From NCBI GenBank assembly GCA_004764695.1, contig SMSO01000031.1, positions 6,009,261-6,073,260 of the forward strand: a stretch of DNA of 64,000 nt. The letters are read 5' to 3'. Shown here one piece after another: positions 56,201 to 64,000 of the stretch. Every line of letters begins with the position of its first letter. Positions within the stretch are counted from its first letter, which is position 1. Position numbers and translations under genes: made by a program. The notes beneath the pieces are model-generated. The model ran no database searches, was not told the DNA's origin, and worked only from the letters and a program-made list of their open reading frames with translations. The DNA comes from Schizochytrium sp. TIO01 (taxonomy: Eukaryota; Sar; Bigyra; Thraustochytrida; Thraustochytriidae).

Positions 56201-59070
56201 TTTCAAAGCTTTTGGGTCAGGACAGTGATGACGAGCCTGGTGCTGCGGGTGCTGCTATGGCCGCAGAATATCACAGCCGAGGTGACCAATATAGGAACAA
56301 CAATTATCAAAATGATTCTATGGAATTGCGACACGAGGCACGAGGGAACCAAGGCGGCAACAGCGATAATGACAGCAATAATGACAATAATAGCAATGGT
56401 GGAGATCTTGAAGCTGGGGATGATGCTGGTTTCTTTGGTTCTAGAGGTGAAGGAGATGATAGTAAAGACGACGAGGATGCTGATGAGGAGATTTCAGTCA
56501 TTAAGGAACGTCAAAGACGAACATTTTTCGACACAGTTTCCTTGCTTGTGAATATGCCAATTGACCCTTTCTATGCTCCATCGATGACTATTAAAGTTTT
56601 CGACGAGCGAATTGCAGGCAAAGAGCTTATTGCGACCGCGGTGGTGAACATTCGCAACTATGCTGATGACCTGCTGTATTCTGATGCTATGAAAGAGGAT
56701 ACGAAAGAACTTGAGGTGTCCTTTGACATTCCGAGGGTCCATCTTTCAGGTAAAGCTATGAATGATTTCCAACAATGGGTTAAAAATAGCCCGGATATGT
56801 TTGATGAAGTCTATTATAAGAAATCACAGCAAATCGCCAGGGTAGTCGATCCAGACATGAGTGCCCAATACAACGATATGCAAGAGGAGCTGAAGTCCGT
56901 GCGACAAAATTTTATGAGCAAACCTATGAATAGAAGAACTGTTGAATTTTCTCGTAATGGCAGCTTGACAAATTTTGCAGGTTATCCCACTGGAAGTCTC
57001 TATCATGAGCAAGATCTCTATGATAGAGTCTTTGCAGACCCAGCAGAAGGTCATTATGAGCTTCCGCAGCAGCTCACGGAGGAGGTAGATGAAATTAACA
57101 TTGTTTACGAAGACAATTTGCGAGACATTATTGTCACACGTGGAATCCAACTCGAGGAAGACGCGAGCGACCCTTACGCTGGCAATGGTACTTTGACATG
57201 GCCTCAGGAAGATGAAGAGACCCGAGAAGCAAATATGCAAACGCATCTTCTCGAGACTAGTGAGGCCTTACAGCCATTTCCGTTTCATACGGTGCGACTC
57301 TTCCGTGGCTCACAGTTGGAGAGTCTTGATGCAAGAAAGGTGGTTGGATTCTTCAAGGCTAGCGTTCTTGTTCGTCCAGATGTGCCAGAATTTGAGCATG
57401 CATATGTGGTTAAGGAGGACTATAAGGTATATGATCAAACTCCTCGTTCAAATAGCCGAGGCGAGAGTTTGCAGCCTCTTGGAGTTCAGTCTGGCCAAAT
57501 TGTGATTATGGAAGAGGATCTCGATCGAATCTTTGTTGCGGTACGTTTGGTAACTTTTCGACCAGACAAGCCTCTGGAGACAGGAACTTTAAGCTTTCTC
57601 CCGCGAAGGGTGCTAGCACCTCTGCCAGACCCATTTGCTGCTGTTCGTACTTCACGCTTCGACACCTCAACATCCGGGCCAGCTTTGATTGATATTCGCA
57701 TTAAGAATGATGACGATGACAGCAATTTAGTGACAAGTTCAAAGGCAGCCAATACCAGCAATAGTATGACCGATGGTGCGTCAAATAATAAGACATCAGA
57801 TCCTCGTAACAATCGTGCCAACGATAATAGCGGCGACAATAATTACCAAGATGAAAACAACAGTCCAAAAGGTGGAACAGGACCATCCACACTAAAGATC
57901 CGTGGGGGCGCATATGCATCGATCGCCGACACAATGCACCACCCGCAAGATGTCAAAGTGAGGGTCTACATTGTTGCATGTGCAAATCTGCCATCGCAGG
58001 CGTTGTTTTCAAGCTCAAGCGATCCGTATCTGATTGTTCAACTTAATGTCCCACAGTATCTTAAGGACAAATACCCAGGTGCTACATACCATAATGGACG
58101 GGCGGAATACAAGTCAGACACTCTGGATCCTTACTTTGGCGCCTGGGTTGAGCTTGACGCTCGGTTCCCGGATGTGCATGAGGTTGAAATTCAAGTGTGG
58201 AATGCCAACTATCTTAGTGATGATATGATTGGTAAAACGGTAATCGACCTAGAAGACCGCTGGTTCAATCCTGCATGGCATGAACTAAAGTTTCAACGCA
58301 AGCGTCTAAAGGAATTTCGACCTCTACACTCACCTTCTTCAAAGCTCGTGCAGGGTGTTTGTGAATGTTGGATAGAGATGTTCACGCCTGGTGAAGCTGG
58401 CAATACTGCTATTGTGGATATCCGTCAACCCAAAATTGAGCCTTGGGAGCTTCGTCTTGTAATATGGGAAACGCGCCGGGTGCCACTACTTGATGACCAT
58501 ACATATGCTAATTTGTTAGTTACCGGTGAATTGACCTTTACTGATATTGATGGACGGTCGTACCAGAAGGAGTACACAACTGATACGCATACGGGTCTGA
58601 AGGATGGAAAGGGTATATTTAATTACCGCATGTTGTACCCCTTTCAAGCTCCAGCAAAGTTTATGCGGCTGCATCTGAAAGTTTGGGAGCGCTATGGGTT
58701 TTCTTACACAGCTCTCGGAGAAGCTAATCTAGATCTTAGTAGTCTCATGCGCGAGGCTGTACGTACCCAACAGCAGGTGGTTGATCGTCCTCGTAGCTGG
58801 GTGGCGCTTTCACACAGTAACTGGCCCGGAGAGTCCAGAGGTGATCTTGATATCCAAATGAGCCTTGTTCGAGAGAAGTATGCGCTACAGCACCCTGTTG
58901 GAAACGCTCGTGATGCTCCGAATGAAAATCCGTTTCTTCCAGATCCGCCTCGCGAGTCGTTTTTCTCACAGGTTTTTCGTTCGACAGGATATGGTCGCGT
59001 TATTTGCTGTACGATTTGTATACTGCTTATTCTCTTCATCATCTTTTTCGTCGTATTCAGTCCATGGTAA
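53242..59070 (+). CDS. Ferlin: multi-C2, tail-anchored membrane-fusion protein
   Basis: ATG 53242, 1942 aa, single exon. C2 domains by sequence: C2-1 (~12-133; GKDSNGLSDPFVRVTV, with NATWDQTFTF); C2-2 (~188-290; TSDPFVVVRF); C2-3 (~353-510); C2-4 (~559-715; DAQGLANPFVKISLGG, with DSLNPLWYETLV); C2-5 (~783 onward) apparently split by a ~280-residue disordered Asn/Asp-rich insertion before DPFYAPSMTIKVFD (~1107); C2-6 (~1572-1690; SSSSDPYLIVQL, DPYFGAWVELDA, DDMIGKTVIDLEDRWF); C2-7 (~1734-1850; PWELRLVIWETRRVPLLDD and KDGKGIFNYRMLYPF). The last two match the ferlin C2E/C2F hallmarks. A C-terminal transmembrane helix (~1919-1941) leaves only a few residues outside, as in all ferlins. Ferlins drive Ca2+-dependent vesicle fusion and membrane repair; in apicomplexans they act in secretory-organelle exocytosis. 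Several Ca2+-binding Asp residues are kept in C2-1 and C2-6; C2-3 lacks them. No DysF domain seen. Confidence 0.93.
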   Translation: MSEGDSLYARKRIKITAIVHVIEARHLVGKDSNGLSDPFVRVTVAGKRQATEIRRNAINATWDQTFTFQDLDLSVEEYEAELIVLQVFDANIIMRNELIGQFSFGLAKVRNQPLPHRHQVYRRWLVLTDPRDPLEEQGFLQVTVTVLGPGDVPPAHSRQEDYAVATTRSNNQQEERILRNPDVRRRGYNFSVKVFRGEDLAVTDTWNKTSDPFVVVRFNGLMARTPHQAHTTTPNWNHLLVLPVFTPCFSNTIEIQLYDYVRGQPDRLLATRRLNFTSLLGQSFPPSWFNFYGRMDEESDSSGWVCDVVRSLKPDQDVTNYMGRVLMSINTELTDHPIHIDKPCLPIKGPKEHPYVLYVDIYRIAELDLSFGRKVMVELQFGPLKRQSDWCSFDRSPQRRDVLDQDVFAEHGKSIKLSCSGEQAHDKDDIQRRKTTMAQTNARKLVSSDPCQFRTIEVSLPSRGQEPTEQECSQFYDLVINIYVKGVIGSPQRVGFLRFKAVDIMGYEGIPEWFPVRGLANGAGASETPAQILASIRFGTKLNMPLRQASGPSIKNGGHYQLRAHVYQARDLRAADAQGLANPFVKISLGGKTARLASTSRENKLNQVCETNRRMQAQLAATATPQNPNQAPEAASDSLRRSSVVRDSLNPLWYETLVIDDVVLPNQLSLAPDVDIRVFSMVKGGSDIPIGRVKFPSSLCSLDLWPITKRPRWLKLARSDLSVLRGRSAVKKPDSVLQLTQENHGENEFEAENLAGDILIKLELIPMRKLKSYPIWAHRWPRVVPCVLHLGTVGLRRLEEFGLFGSIDKPFCEISVQSVPNMLAVNVVATKTAEEHTPGGRLGMHGDYSRNSVSMNKIREQSTKNRPGRRQDPAPTESHRNHPLSEPDSMSDPANTDELLAALVANIKNYAFDELPLRPGNGLEPTTGALQGKWLDRARQVDRYMEELLLYLRPNSVASSQHLFHPASCKQGIASWRNRRREDISMISKLLGQDSDDEPGAAGAAMAAEYHSRGDQYRNNNYQNDSMELRHEARGNQGGNSDNDSNNDNNSNGGDLEAGDDAGFFGSRGEGDDSKDDEDADEEISVIKERQRRTFFDTVSLLVNMPIDPFYAPSMTIKVFDERIAGKELIATAVVNIRNYADDLLYSDAMKEDTKELEVSFDIPRVHLSGKAMNDFQQWVKNSPDMFDEVYYKKSQQIARVVDPDMSAQYNDMQEELKSVRQNFMSKPMNRRTVEFSRNGSLTNFAGYPTGSLYHEQDLYDRVFADPAEGHYELPQQLTEEVDEINIVYEDNLRDIIVTRGIQLEEDASDPYAGNGTLTWPQEDEETREANMQTHLLETSEALQPFPFHTVRLFRGSQLESLDARKVVGFFKASVLVRPDVPEFEHAYVVKEDYKVYDQTPRSNSRGESLQPLGVQSGQIVIMEEDLDRIFVAVRLVTFRPDKPLETGTLSFLPRRVLAPLPDPFAAVRTSRFDTSTSGPALIDIRIKNDDDDSNLVTSSKAANTSNSMTDGASNNKTSDPRNNRANDNSGDNNYQDENNSPKGGTGPSTLKIRGGAYASIADTMHHPQDVKVRVYIVACANLPSQALFSSSSDPYLIVQLNVPQYLKDKYPGATYHNGRAEYKSDTLDPYFGAWVELDARFPDVHEVEIQVWNANYLSDDMIGKTVIDLEDRWFNPAWHELKFQRKRLKEFRPLHSPSSKLVQGVCECWIEMFTPGEAGNTAIVDIRQPKIEPWELRLVIWETRRVPLLDDHTYANLLVTGELTFTDIDGRSYQKEYTTDTHTGLKDGKGIFNYRMLYPFQAPAKFMRLHLKVWERYGFSYTALGEANLDLSSLMREAVRTQQQVVDRPRSWVALSHSNWPGESRGDLDIQMSLVREKYALQHPVGNARDAPNENPFLPDPPRESFFSQVFRSTGYGRVICCTICILLILFIIFFVVFSPW

Positions 59071-59864
59071 ACTAATGTAAACGTTCACAACTTTATGGAT
59101 CTCGGCGAGTTAGTTGAAACATTTAGAACTTTATGTATTTTACCAACCAAAGTATGTTAAACATTTCTTTAAATGGTTCTTGTTGAATCATAAAACATCT
59201 GTCCATTATATCCTGTATTAATTATCAGCTTTCATGATTGTGTGTGACAGTAGTCTCATCAAGAAAAGGGATACGCCTGAGTAACACAACCTCTAGTCTC
59301 CGTTGCTTATGAAATGTGGTTTTATTTTTCACTAGAGAAACTGATTAATGCCATTTTTTTTACAGGTTCGAACTCCAGACCCGCGTGCCAACAATCTATA
59401 CATAAACGACTTCAATAAGTGCCATCTCTGACTTTTCCTTTTGCGAAGTAGCTTTGTACAACTGTAGAGTACATAACAGGTTATGTGCAAAGCTTCTCCT
59501 TTAAAATGTTTGAGATTGTGCCTATGCGGTTTACTTTTACACTTGCAACTCACGCTAATGTACGAATACACTCCAGTGGTGATGATCAGTGGCACTTTCT
59601 CACTTCGACAACGTGTTTATGGAACATTGTTCCCTCTCTGTTTTTACCCTCTTTCTATCATCTAATGATTTTTTTTTAAATTTAATAGAAAATACAAAAT
59701 CAATGTTTATTCTAGCCGTTATTTAGAACCTACTTTGTAGGAGATATGCCTGGCGTTGTCAAGCCCATCATTAGAGTTAGCGAGACGCCTTTCTACAGAA
59801 TGATGAGTACAGATCAATAATTATATCTCTTGTATTCGGGCGTGTTCGGGCGCAATCGGTCGTT
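59071..59864. other. Spacer between ferlin and EF-hand gene
   Basis: Short overlapping frames on both strands; a TTTTTTTACAG-like acceptor sequence at 59356-59366 has no coding partner I can find. Confidence 0.5.
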
Positions 59865-60662
59865 ATGGGTGCTTCACTGTCAGCTACTGAGCCAAACAGG
59901 TTAGCAGTAGCAGCGATCTCGCACGTGGTTCACTGTAAGTTCTTGTTGGTATTTAAGAAAGGGTTGTCCTGCGTGCACAAGGTTATTGTAGGCTCCAGGC
60001 AATGGAGCATGGCTTGTGATCAAGACAGACGGCTTGCGGCGAAATTGAAGATCAAATTTAAGCTGAGAATACTGACATGAGATGAGTTGCGTGGGTGGTG
60101 GACGATACGAACGAACATAGTTGACCGAGACGTTTATGTGAAATTCAAGGATGAGGTTTACGGCGCGGCCGATGACTCTGAAGAACAACTTATTACTCTG
60201 AACAAATTCAATGAGGCACTCGCCCTTGTACGCATTCATCCAAAGGATAAAGAGGTTTTTGATCGTTTGTTTGTGCTCTTTGACCGGGCTGGGGATGGTG
60301 TTGTTTGTAGTCGTGAGGTAATTGTTGGATGCTCGATTCTTGTTAAAATGCCCCCACGAAAAAAGCTACAATTTGCTTTCGAACTATATGACGAGCCTGG
60401 CGAGGGCAAGCTCGCAAAGGATGACATAGCGCAAGTTCTGCGATGGTTATCGAAGACAAGTGCTTTTTTTGGAGATAAACAACCTACTGCGGATGCGATG
60501 AACAGTTTAGTGGATCGCGTCTTTAATAAAATTGCAAGCGAGGAGCCAGAGGATACATCCTATGCGATTTACGCTGACCCTATGCTAGATCACCCTGCCT
60601 TTACTGATTACGTAGACCAAGTTGAGGACTCTACACGCTTGCAGAATGAGCCTATCGACTAA
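59865..60662 (+). CDS. EF-hand protein with N-myristoylation signal, two exons
   Basis: Exon 1 (59865-59934) gives MGASLSATEPNRLAVAAISH. Donor GTAAGT at 59935; acceptor ACATAG ends at 60120 (186-nt intron). The T|TT split codon and frame match and continue FDRDVYVKFKDEVYG, giving 203 aa. MGxSLS is a good N-myristoylation signal. Two EF-hand-like units follow: FVLFDRAGDGVVCSREV and FELYDEPGEGKLAKDD. Both loops are degenerate (Ala or Pro at position 3; Asp not Glu at 12 in the second), so Ca2+ affinity may be low. Order, size and the linker (PPRKKLQFAFELYD) resemble calcineurin B, CHP and CBL proteins, which dock to membranes and regulate phosphatases, kinases or exchangers. The specific partner is unknown. 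Position next to the ferlin gene on the same strand may be coincidental. Confidence 0.82.
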
Positions 60663-61113
60663 GGATCCCTTCTTATTTCTGCGAAGTCCAATATATATAT
60701 TCTAGGTGACAGAAAGTAATTTATTAGTATTGGGGTCTTTCATGTTTTCTGTTTCAGGAACTAAAACTCGAAGCAGGTACACCATAAGTTTGCCTTGCTG
60801 GTTCGTGCGAATATCAAACTAGAAATAGTGTTATTAATAAGAGATATAAATGGAGATGATAAAAAGAGATGGAAAGAGACAAAAAGCACAGCACGTAGAA
60901 TGAAGCCTGTAGCTGGCTTTGGCTGCTTCAGATCTTCCCAACCTCACCATCACAAATACTAACAATCATATACAAGTTCCTCATCCCTCCACCCCCTTTC
61001 TTGATTAAGAGACAATGTGACGGTCTGGATACATCAAGGACCAACCATAAATTGTGTCCTCTATCCAACTTTTGAGTATCCGGCTAGACAAAGAAGAGCA
61101 ATAGTAGCATGCA
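60663..61113. other. Convergent spacer
   Basis: 3' flanks of the EF-hand and FIGNL1-like genes. Nothing else seen. Confidence 0.6.
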
Positions 61114-63636
61114 TCATACTGCCTCCCCTTGGGCTGGAGGAGCATACTCCTGGGTGCCGAATTCATCGTTCCACTTGATGTAGAATCGCAGATCCTCCTG
61201 AGATACACTTGCTCGAATACTACGGAGAGCCACCCTGAAGTCCTGGAAGCAAATAGGTCTTAACTTACCAGACACAGCATCTGGATCGTCAGCCTGACGA
61301 CGGTGACGCATCTTATCTCGTAATGGACCCATGGAGGCTTCTCGTGCAAGATTGGTCACATCTGCTCCACTGTACCCCTCTGTTTGGGTGCACAATGAGC
61401 TAATTTCCTCTTCCGTAATGCTATGTTCATTTTTGCTGAGAAGTTTACGAAGAAGCGCCAAGCGTGTTACATCATCTGGCAAAGGAATATAGAGGCGCTT
61501 GATAAAACGTCTTCGTGCTGCCTCATCAAGTTCCTGAGGGCGGTTTGTGGCTCCGATGACTAGGACGCGCTCGCCAGAACTTGTAGCGGCACCATCAAGT
61601 TGCACAAGAAATTCAGTTTTGATACGCCGTGATGATTCATTCTCGTCTGCTGTGCGCTGGGTAAGTAACGAGTCAACTTCGTCGATAAATACTACCGAAG
61701 GCTGTTTCACCGCAGCAACACCAAACAGCGCACGAACAGTTTTCTCACCTTCACCAATCCATTTTGATGTCAGAGACGACGCAGAAATGCTAAAGAAGGT
61801 TGCGTTGACCTCATGCGCAATAGCTTTACCAATTAGCGTTTTTCCTGTCCCAGGAGGACCGAAAAGGAGTAGGCCCTTGGGCAGCTGGCGCAAACCAGTG
61901 TAATACTCGGGATTTCGCAACGGCCAGACAACGATTTCCTCAATGTTTTCTTTAGCAAATCGAAGTCCCGCAATGTCATCAAAGGTAACTGGGTCTCCTG
62001 TCTGAAGAACTTCGCTTTCGATACGCTCAATGAGAGCGGGATCTAGTCCTCGTAGGCGCGGCTCATCAAGATATTCTTGTGGCAAACCGCCTTCCTGACC
62101 GTTCGCGGCTCCGTCTCCTCCATTTTGATCATTTGCCTGATCTGCTAGAGCTCGTTTGATTGCTTTGCCCGCATTAAACGTGGGTCCTCCACCACCAGCT
62201 CCTCCCGGTCGCCCTCCAAGTCGACCCCCCGGTGCCCCAGATGCTCCTCCACCTCCTGAAGGTAAACGACGGCCACCTTGCTGACCGGGCCCCGTATTTT
62301 CGTCAACTCTTGCAGGTGGTCTGAACCCCCTGCGTCTTTTCATGGGTTTACCACCATACCCATTCATGCTTGAGTCATCGTCATCGGAGTTAACGCGGCG
62401 TGAAATCTGCGTTGGCGCCCCCGGGCGCTTAAAAGGAACCCCACGTCTTGCATTATTTTGCTGCAGCTTCGACAAGGCAGAGACAAAGCCAGTTTCTGCA
62501 TTCTCATCTTCACCTTGACCAAAATCATCTTCTCCATGTTGATCGTACAGATCGTTTTGGGGCCTTTGCGGGTATGCCTGGTGTGAAGCCCCTGGTGGAG
62601 CACGAGCCCATGCAGCAGGTTGTGGTCTTCTCCCGCCACGACGCGCGCGCCCACAATTTCCTGCATCTCCGTCTCCATCGTCGCCGTTAATACCTCTGCT
62701 TCCAAAGCTGTTACTATTATTGGCATGGTTTCCATGACTCTGGCCGTTATTGAACCCCATCGTAGTAAAACCTGGTCGAGAAGGCGGAGCGGAGAGTCGC
62801 CCTGACCTTGCCGTCGCTCCCAACTCGTCGTTGTCAATACCGGGACGCTGCAACAATTCCGTAAGGGATGTATCACCTATGTCCCTCTTTTGAGGCTGAA
62901 AGGACTGTTGTTGCTGCTGAGCTTTTGCTGCCGCAGTTGCACGCTTAGTTTGTTCCTCAACCTGAGCCTTCTTTACTGCTTCCCTATCCTTACACAGCTC
63001 CAGTAACATATCGTCCAATTTTTTCTCAACATCTTCCCCAAAGCCTACCTGGCTTTCAGTTCTTTCGCCATCATACACCAACATCTCCCTTTCGACGGCG
63101 CTTAACTCCGAAACTTTACAATCCTTCTCCGCAAGCCTCTTTTCTGCGGCTCTGATATTTGCAACATCCATTTTGAGAGCATCTCCATACGCTAGTCTGC
63201 GCTGGGCTTCTGTCACAGCTGCGATAGCCAGCGACGTTTCGAGACCGCCTCTGCCAAGTTCTGTTCGTAATATTGATCCTCGAATGCCGGAGTCTACGCC
63301 AGCATTCCCCCAGCAGTCTGAGAGCACACGTTGCATCCCCGTGGCATTTTGCTCCCATGGCATCGTTGCTTTGTTTCTGTTGTCATCGCGCTCAGAATTT
63401 GAGGTTGACTTGAATTCCACATTTTTGCCGTTTCCTGTTCTAGATGAGGCATCCTCGCACATGTTTGCTGTTCTCTCTGCGCTTGCCGCTACCCTCATCA
63501 TCAGCTCAGCTGCGTCGGCGCCGCGAAGTTGCTTAGCGTTGCCGCCATCGCCATCGCCATCGCCATCGCCGTCAGTGAAAACCTGCCGACCCTGGTCAGC
63601 TTCGAGCCTGCTGCCGGCGTCTTGCTCCAGCCCCAT
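61114..63636 (-). CDS. FIGNL1: Fidgetin-like AAA ATPase (FIGNL1-like)
   Basis: First ATG 63636 (840 aa); the frame is open to a TTG at 63738. The C-terminal AAA domain starts at ~550: FDDIAGLRFAKENIEEIVVW, Walker A GPPGTGKT (~592), the FFSISASSLTSKWIGEGEK pore region, Walker B VVFIDEVDSLL (~648), RRIKTEFLVQLDGA and ATNRPQELDEAARRRF with arginine fingers, a sensor-2/C-terminal VTNLAREASMGPLRDK, and ASVSQEDLRFYIKWNDEFG. SISASSLTSKW, DEAARRRF-KRLYIPLP and the W-N-x-x-FG end are specific to the fidgetin/FIGNL1 branch of meiotic-clade AAA proteins. FIGNL1 displaces RAD51 and limits crossovers; fidgetins sever microtubules. The N-terminal ~540 residues are disordered, with a (DG)n stretch and Gly/Arg-rich segments. 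All ATPase motifs are intact. FIGNL1 is favoured over fidgetin or spastin from the domain sequence. Confidence 0.9.
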   Translation of the reverse strand: MGLEQDAGSRLEADQGRQVFTDGDGDGDGDGGNAKQLRGADAAELMMRVAASAERTANMCEDASSRTGNGKNVEFKSTSNSERDDNRNKATMPWEQNATGMQRVLSDCWGNAGVDSGIRGSILRTELGRGGLETSLAIAAVTEAQRRLAYGDALKMDVANIRAAEKRLAEKDCKVSELSAVEREMLVYDGERTESQVGFGEDVEKKLDDMLLELCKDREAVKKAQVEEQTKRATAAAKAQQQQQSFQPQKRDIGDTSLTELLQRPGIDNDELGATARSGRLSAPPSRPGFTTMGFNNGQSHGNHANNSNSFGSRGINGDDGDGDAGNCGRARRGGRRPQPAAWARAPPGASHQAYPQRPQNDLYDQHGEDDFGQGEDENAETGFVSALSKLQQNNARRGVPFKRPGAPTQISRRVNSDDDDSSMNGYGGKPMKRRRGFRPPARVDENTGPGQQGGRRLPSGGGGASGAPGGRLGGRPGGAGGGGPTFNAGKAIKRALADQANDQNGGDGAANGQEGGLPQEYLDEPRLRGLDPALIERIESEVLQTGDPVTFDDIAGLRFAKENIEEIVVWPLRNPEYYTGLRQLPKGLLLFGPPGTGKTLIGKAIAHEVNATFFSISASSLTSKWIGEGEKTVRALFGVAAVKQPSVVFIDEVDSLLTQRTADENESSRRIKTEFLVQLDGAATSSGERVLVIGATNRPQELDEAARRRFIKRLYIPLPDDVTRLALLRKLLSKNEHSITEEEISSLCTQTEGYSGADVTNLAREASMGPLRDKMRHRRQADDPDAVSGKLRPICFQDFRVALRSIRASVSQEDLRFYIKWNDEFGTQEYAPPAQGEAV

Positions 63637-64000
63637 GCCGTCGCCGCGGAGTACCGACCCCCGCCGCTCGCGAGCAGCTCGCCGTCGACCAACGCAGTCC
63701 AGGTGCTTCGGTTTGCGGTTCTGCTGTTTTTCAGCCAAAGGAGGTTTTCATGTGACCGCCGTCATTGTAAAAACCATTATAATCGTCACATTCTCATTTA
63801 TCCCTTTAATATTCATGCAGAAATCCCGTTCCGTGGGCATTTGAAGCACCATTCAGGTTTGCACAGAGCCTCAAGTGCACGCGAGGCCTATGGTCTGCTG
63901 CAGGATCCAGCGTCAGGTTGCTTCGAAGCTTTCTCGATCCCTGCGACTTCGCAGTTGCGGATGAACGAGAGTCCCAGTTTCGCATTCGCGACTCTTTGTG
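63637..64000. other. 5' flank of FIGNL1-like gene
   Basis: GC-rich start then mixed sequence; a minus-strand ATG at 63749-63751 is out of frame and stops quickly. Nothing else seen. Confidence 0.5.

Noticed and set aside
38257-63636. A functional gene cluster for membrane traffic or DNA repair
   Set aside because: Genes lie on both strands with separate spacers and are universal housekeeping families; proximity alone is not evidence of a system.

Overview
This is a nuclear eukaryotic window. It has long, mostly intronless reading frames, a few canonical GT-AG introns, and eukaryote-only families (Sec22 R-SNARE, PIG-B, MMS19, Cdt1, ferlin, a NAK-type kinase, a fidgetin-like AAA ATPase). Poly-Gln and poly-acidic tracts are common, and spacers carry tetranucleotide repeats (AATG/CATT, AACT, CATA). 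The overall style suggests a protist, possibly a thraustochytrid or related stramenopile. That assignment is an impression from gene style; nothing in the window is diagnostic.

Layout. 1-9.6 kb is AT-rich and gene-poor, with one orphan gene (2329-3726, minus) that encodes a C-terminal CaaX box. 9.6-22.2 kb holds a giant TPR-plus-disordered protein, a TB2/DP1/HVA22 (REEP-like) membrane protein in convergent overlap with it, a small spliced gene, a NAP-family histone chaperone, a YigZ/IMPACT protein and an EFM7-like methyltransferase. 23.9-36.5 kb holds spliced PIG-B, a small spliced gene for a putative secreted Cys protein, a NAK kinase, a spliced PET100-like protein, a hypothetical ORF, Cdt1 and a putative mitochondrial protein. 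38.2-40.5 kb holds Sec22 and RNase H2 subunit A. 40.5-44.7 kb is a repeat-rich spacer. 44.7-64 kb holds an unusual acidic membrane protein with three Cys-containing repeats, MMS19, a ferlin, a spliced N-myristoylation-type EF-hand protein and a FIGNL1-like AAA ATPase.

Genes face both ways with independent spacers and no operon-like grouping. Two functional themes recur but look coincidental: membrane traffic and lipid or GPI biology (Sec22, ferlin, REEP-like, NAK kinase, PIG-B), and genome maintenance (Cdt1, RNase H2A, MMS19, FIGNL1, NAP).

Gene structure: well-supported introns were deduced by phase-matched splicing in PIG-B (251 nt), the PET100-like gene (328 nt) and the EF-hand gene (186 nt). 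Weaker models give 207 nt and 97 nt introns in two small genes. Three other genes (TPR protein, NAP, MMS19) are broken by a one-base frame change in otherwise intact coding sequence. These breaks are either indels in the sequence or extremely short introns. I found no convincing tRNA, rRNA, CRISPR array or intact transposon, and no clear multi-gene novel system. The strongest novel candidate is the acidic, triple Cys-repeat membrane protein at 44754-47384.
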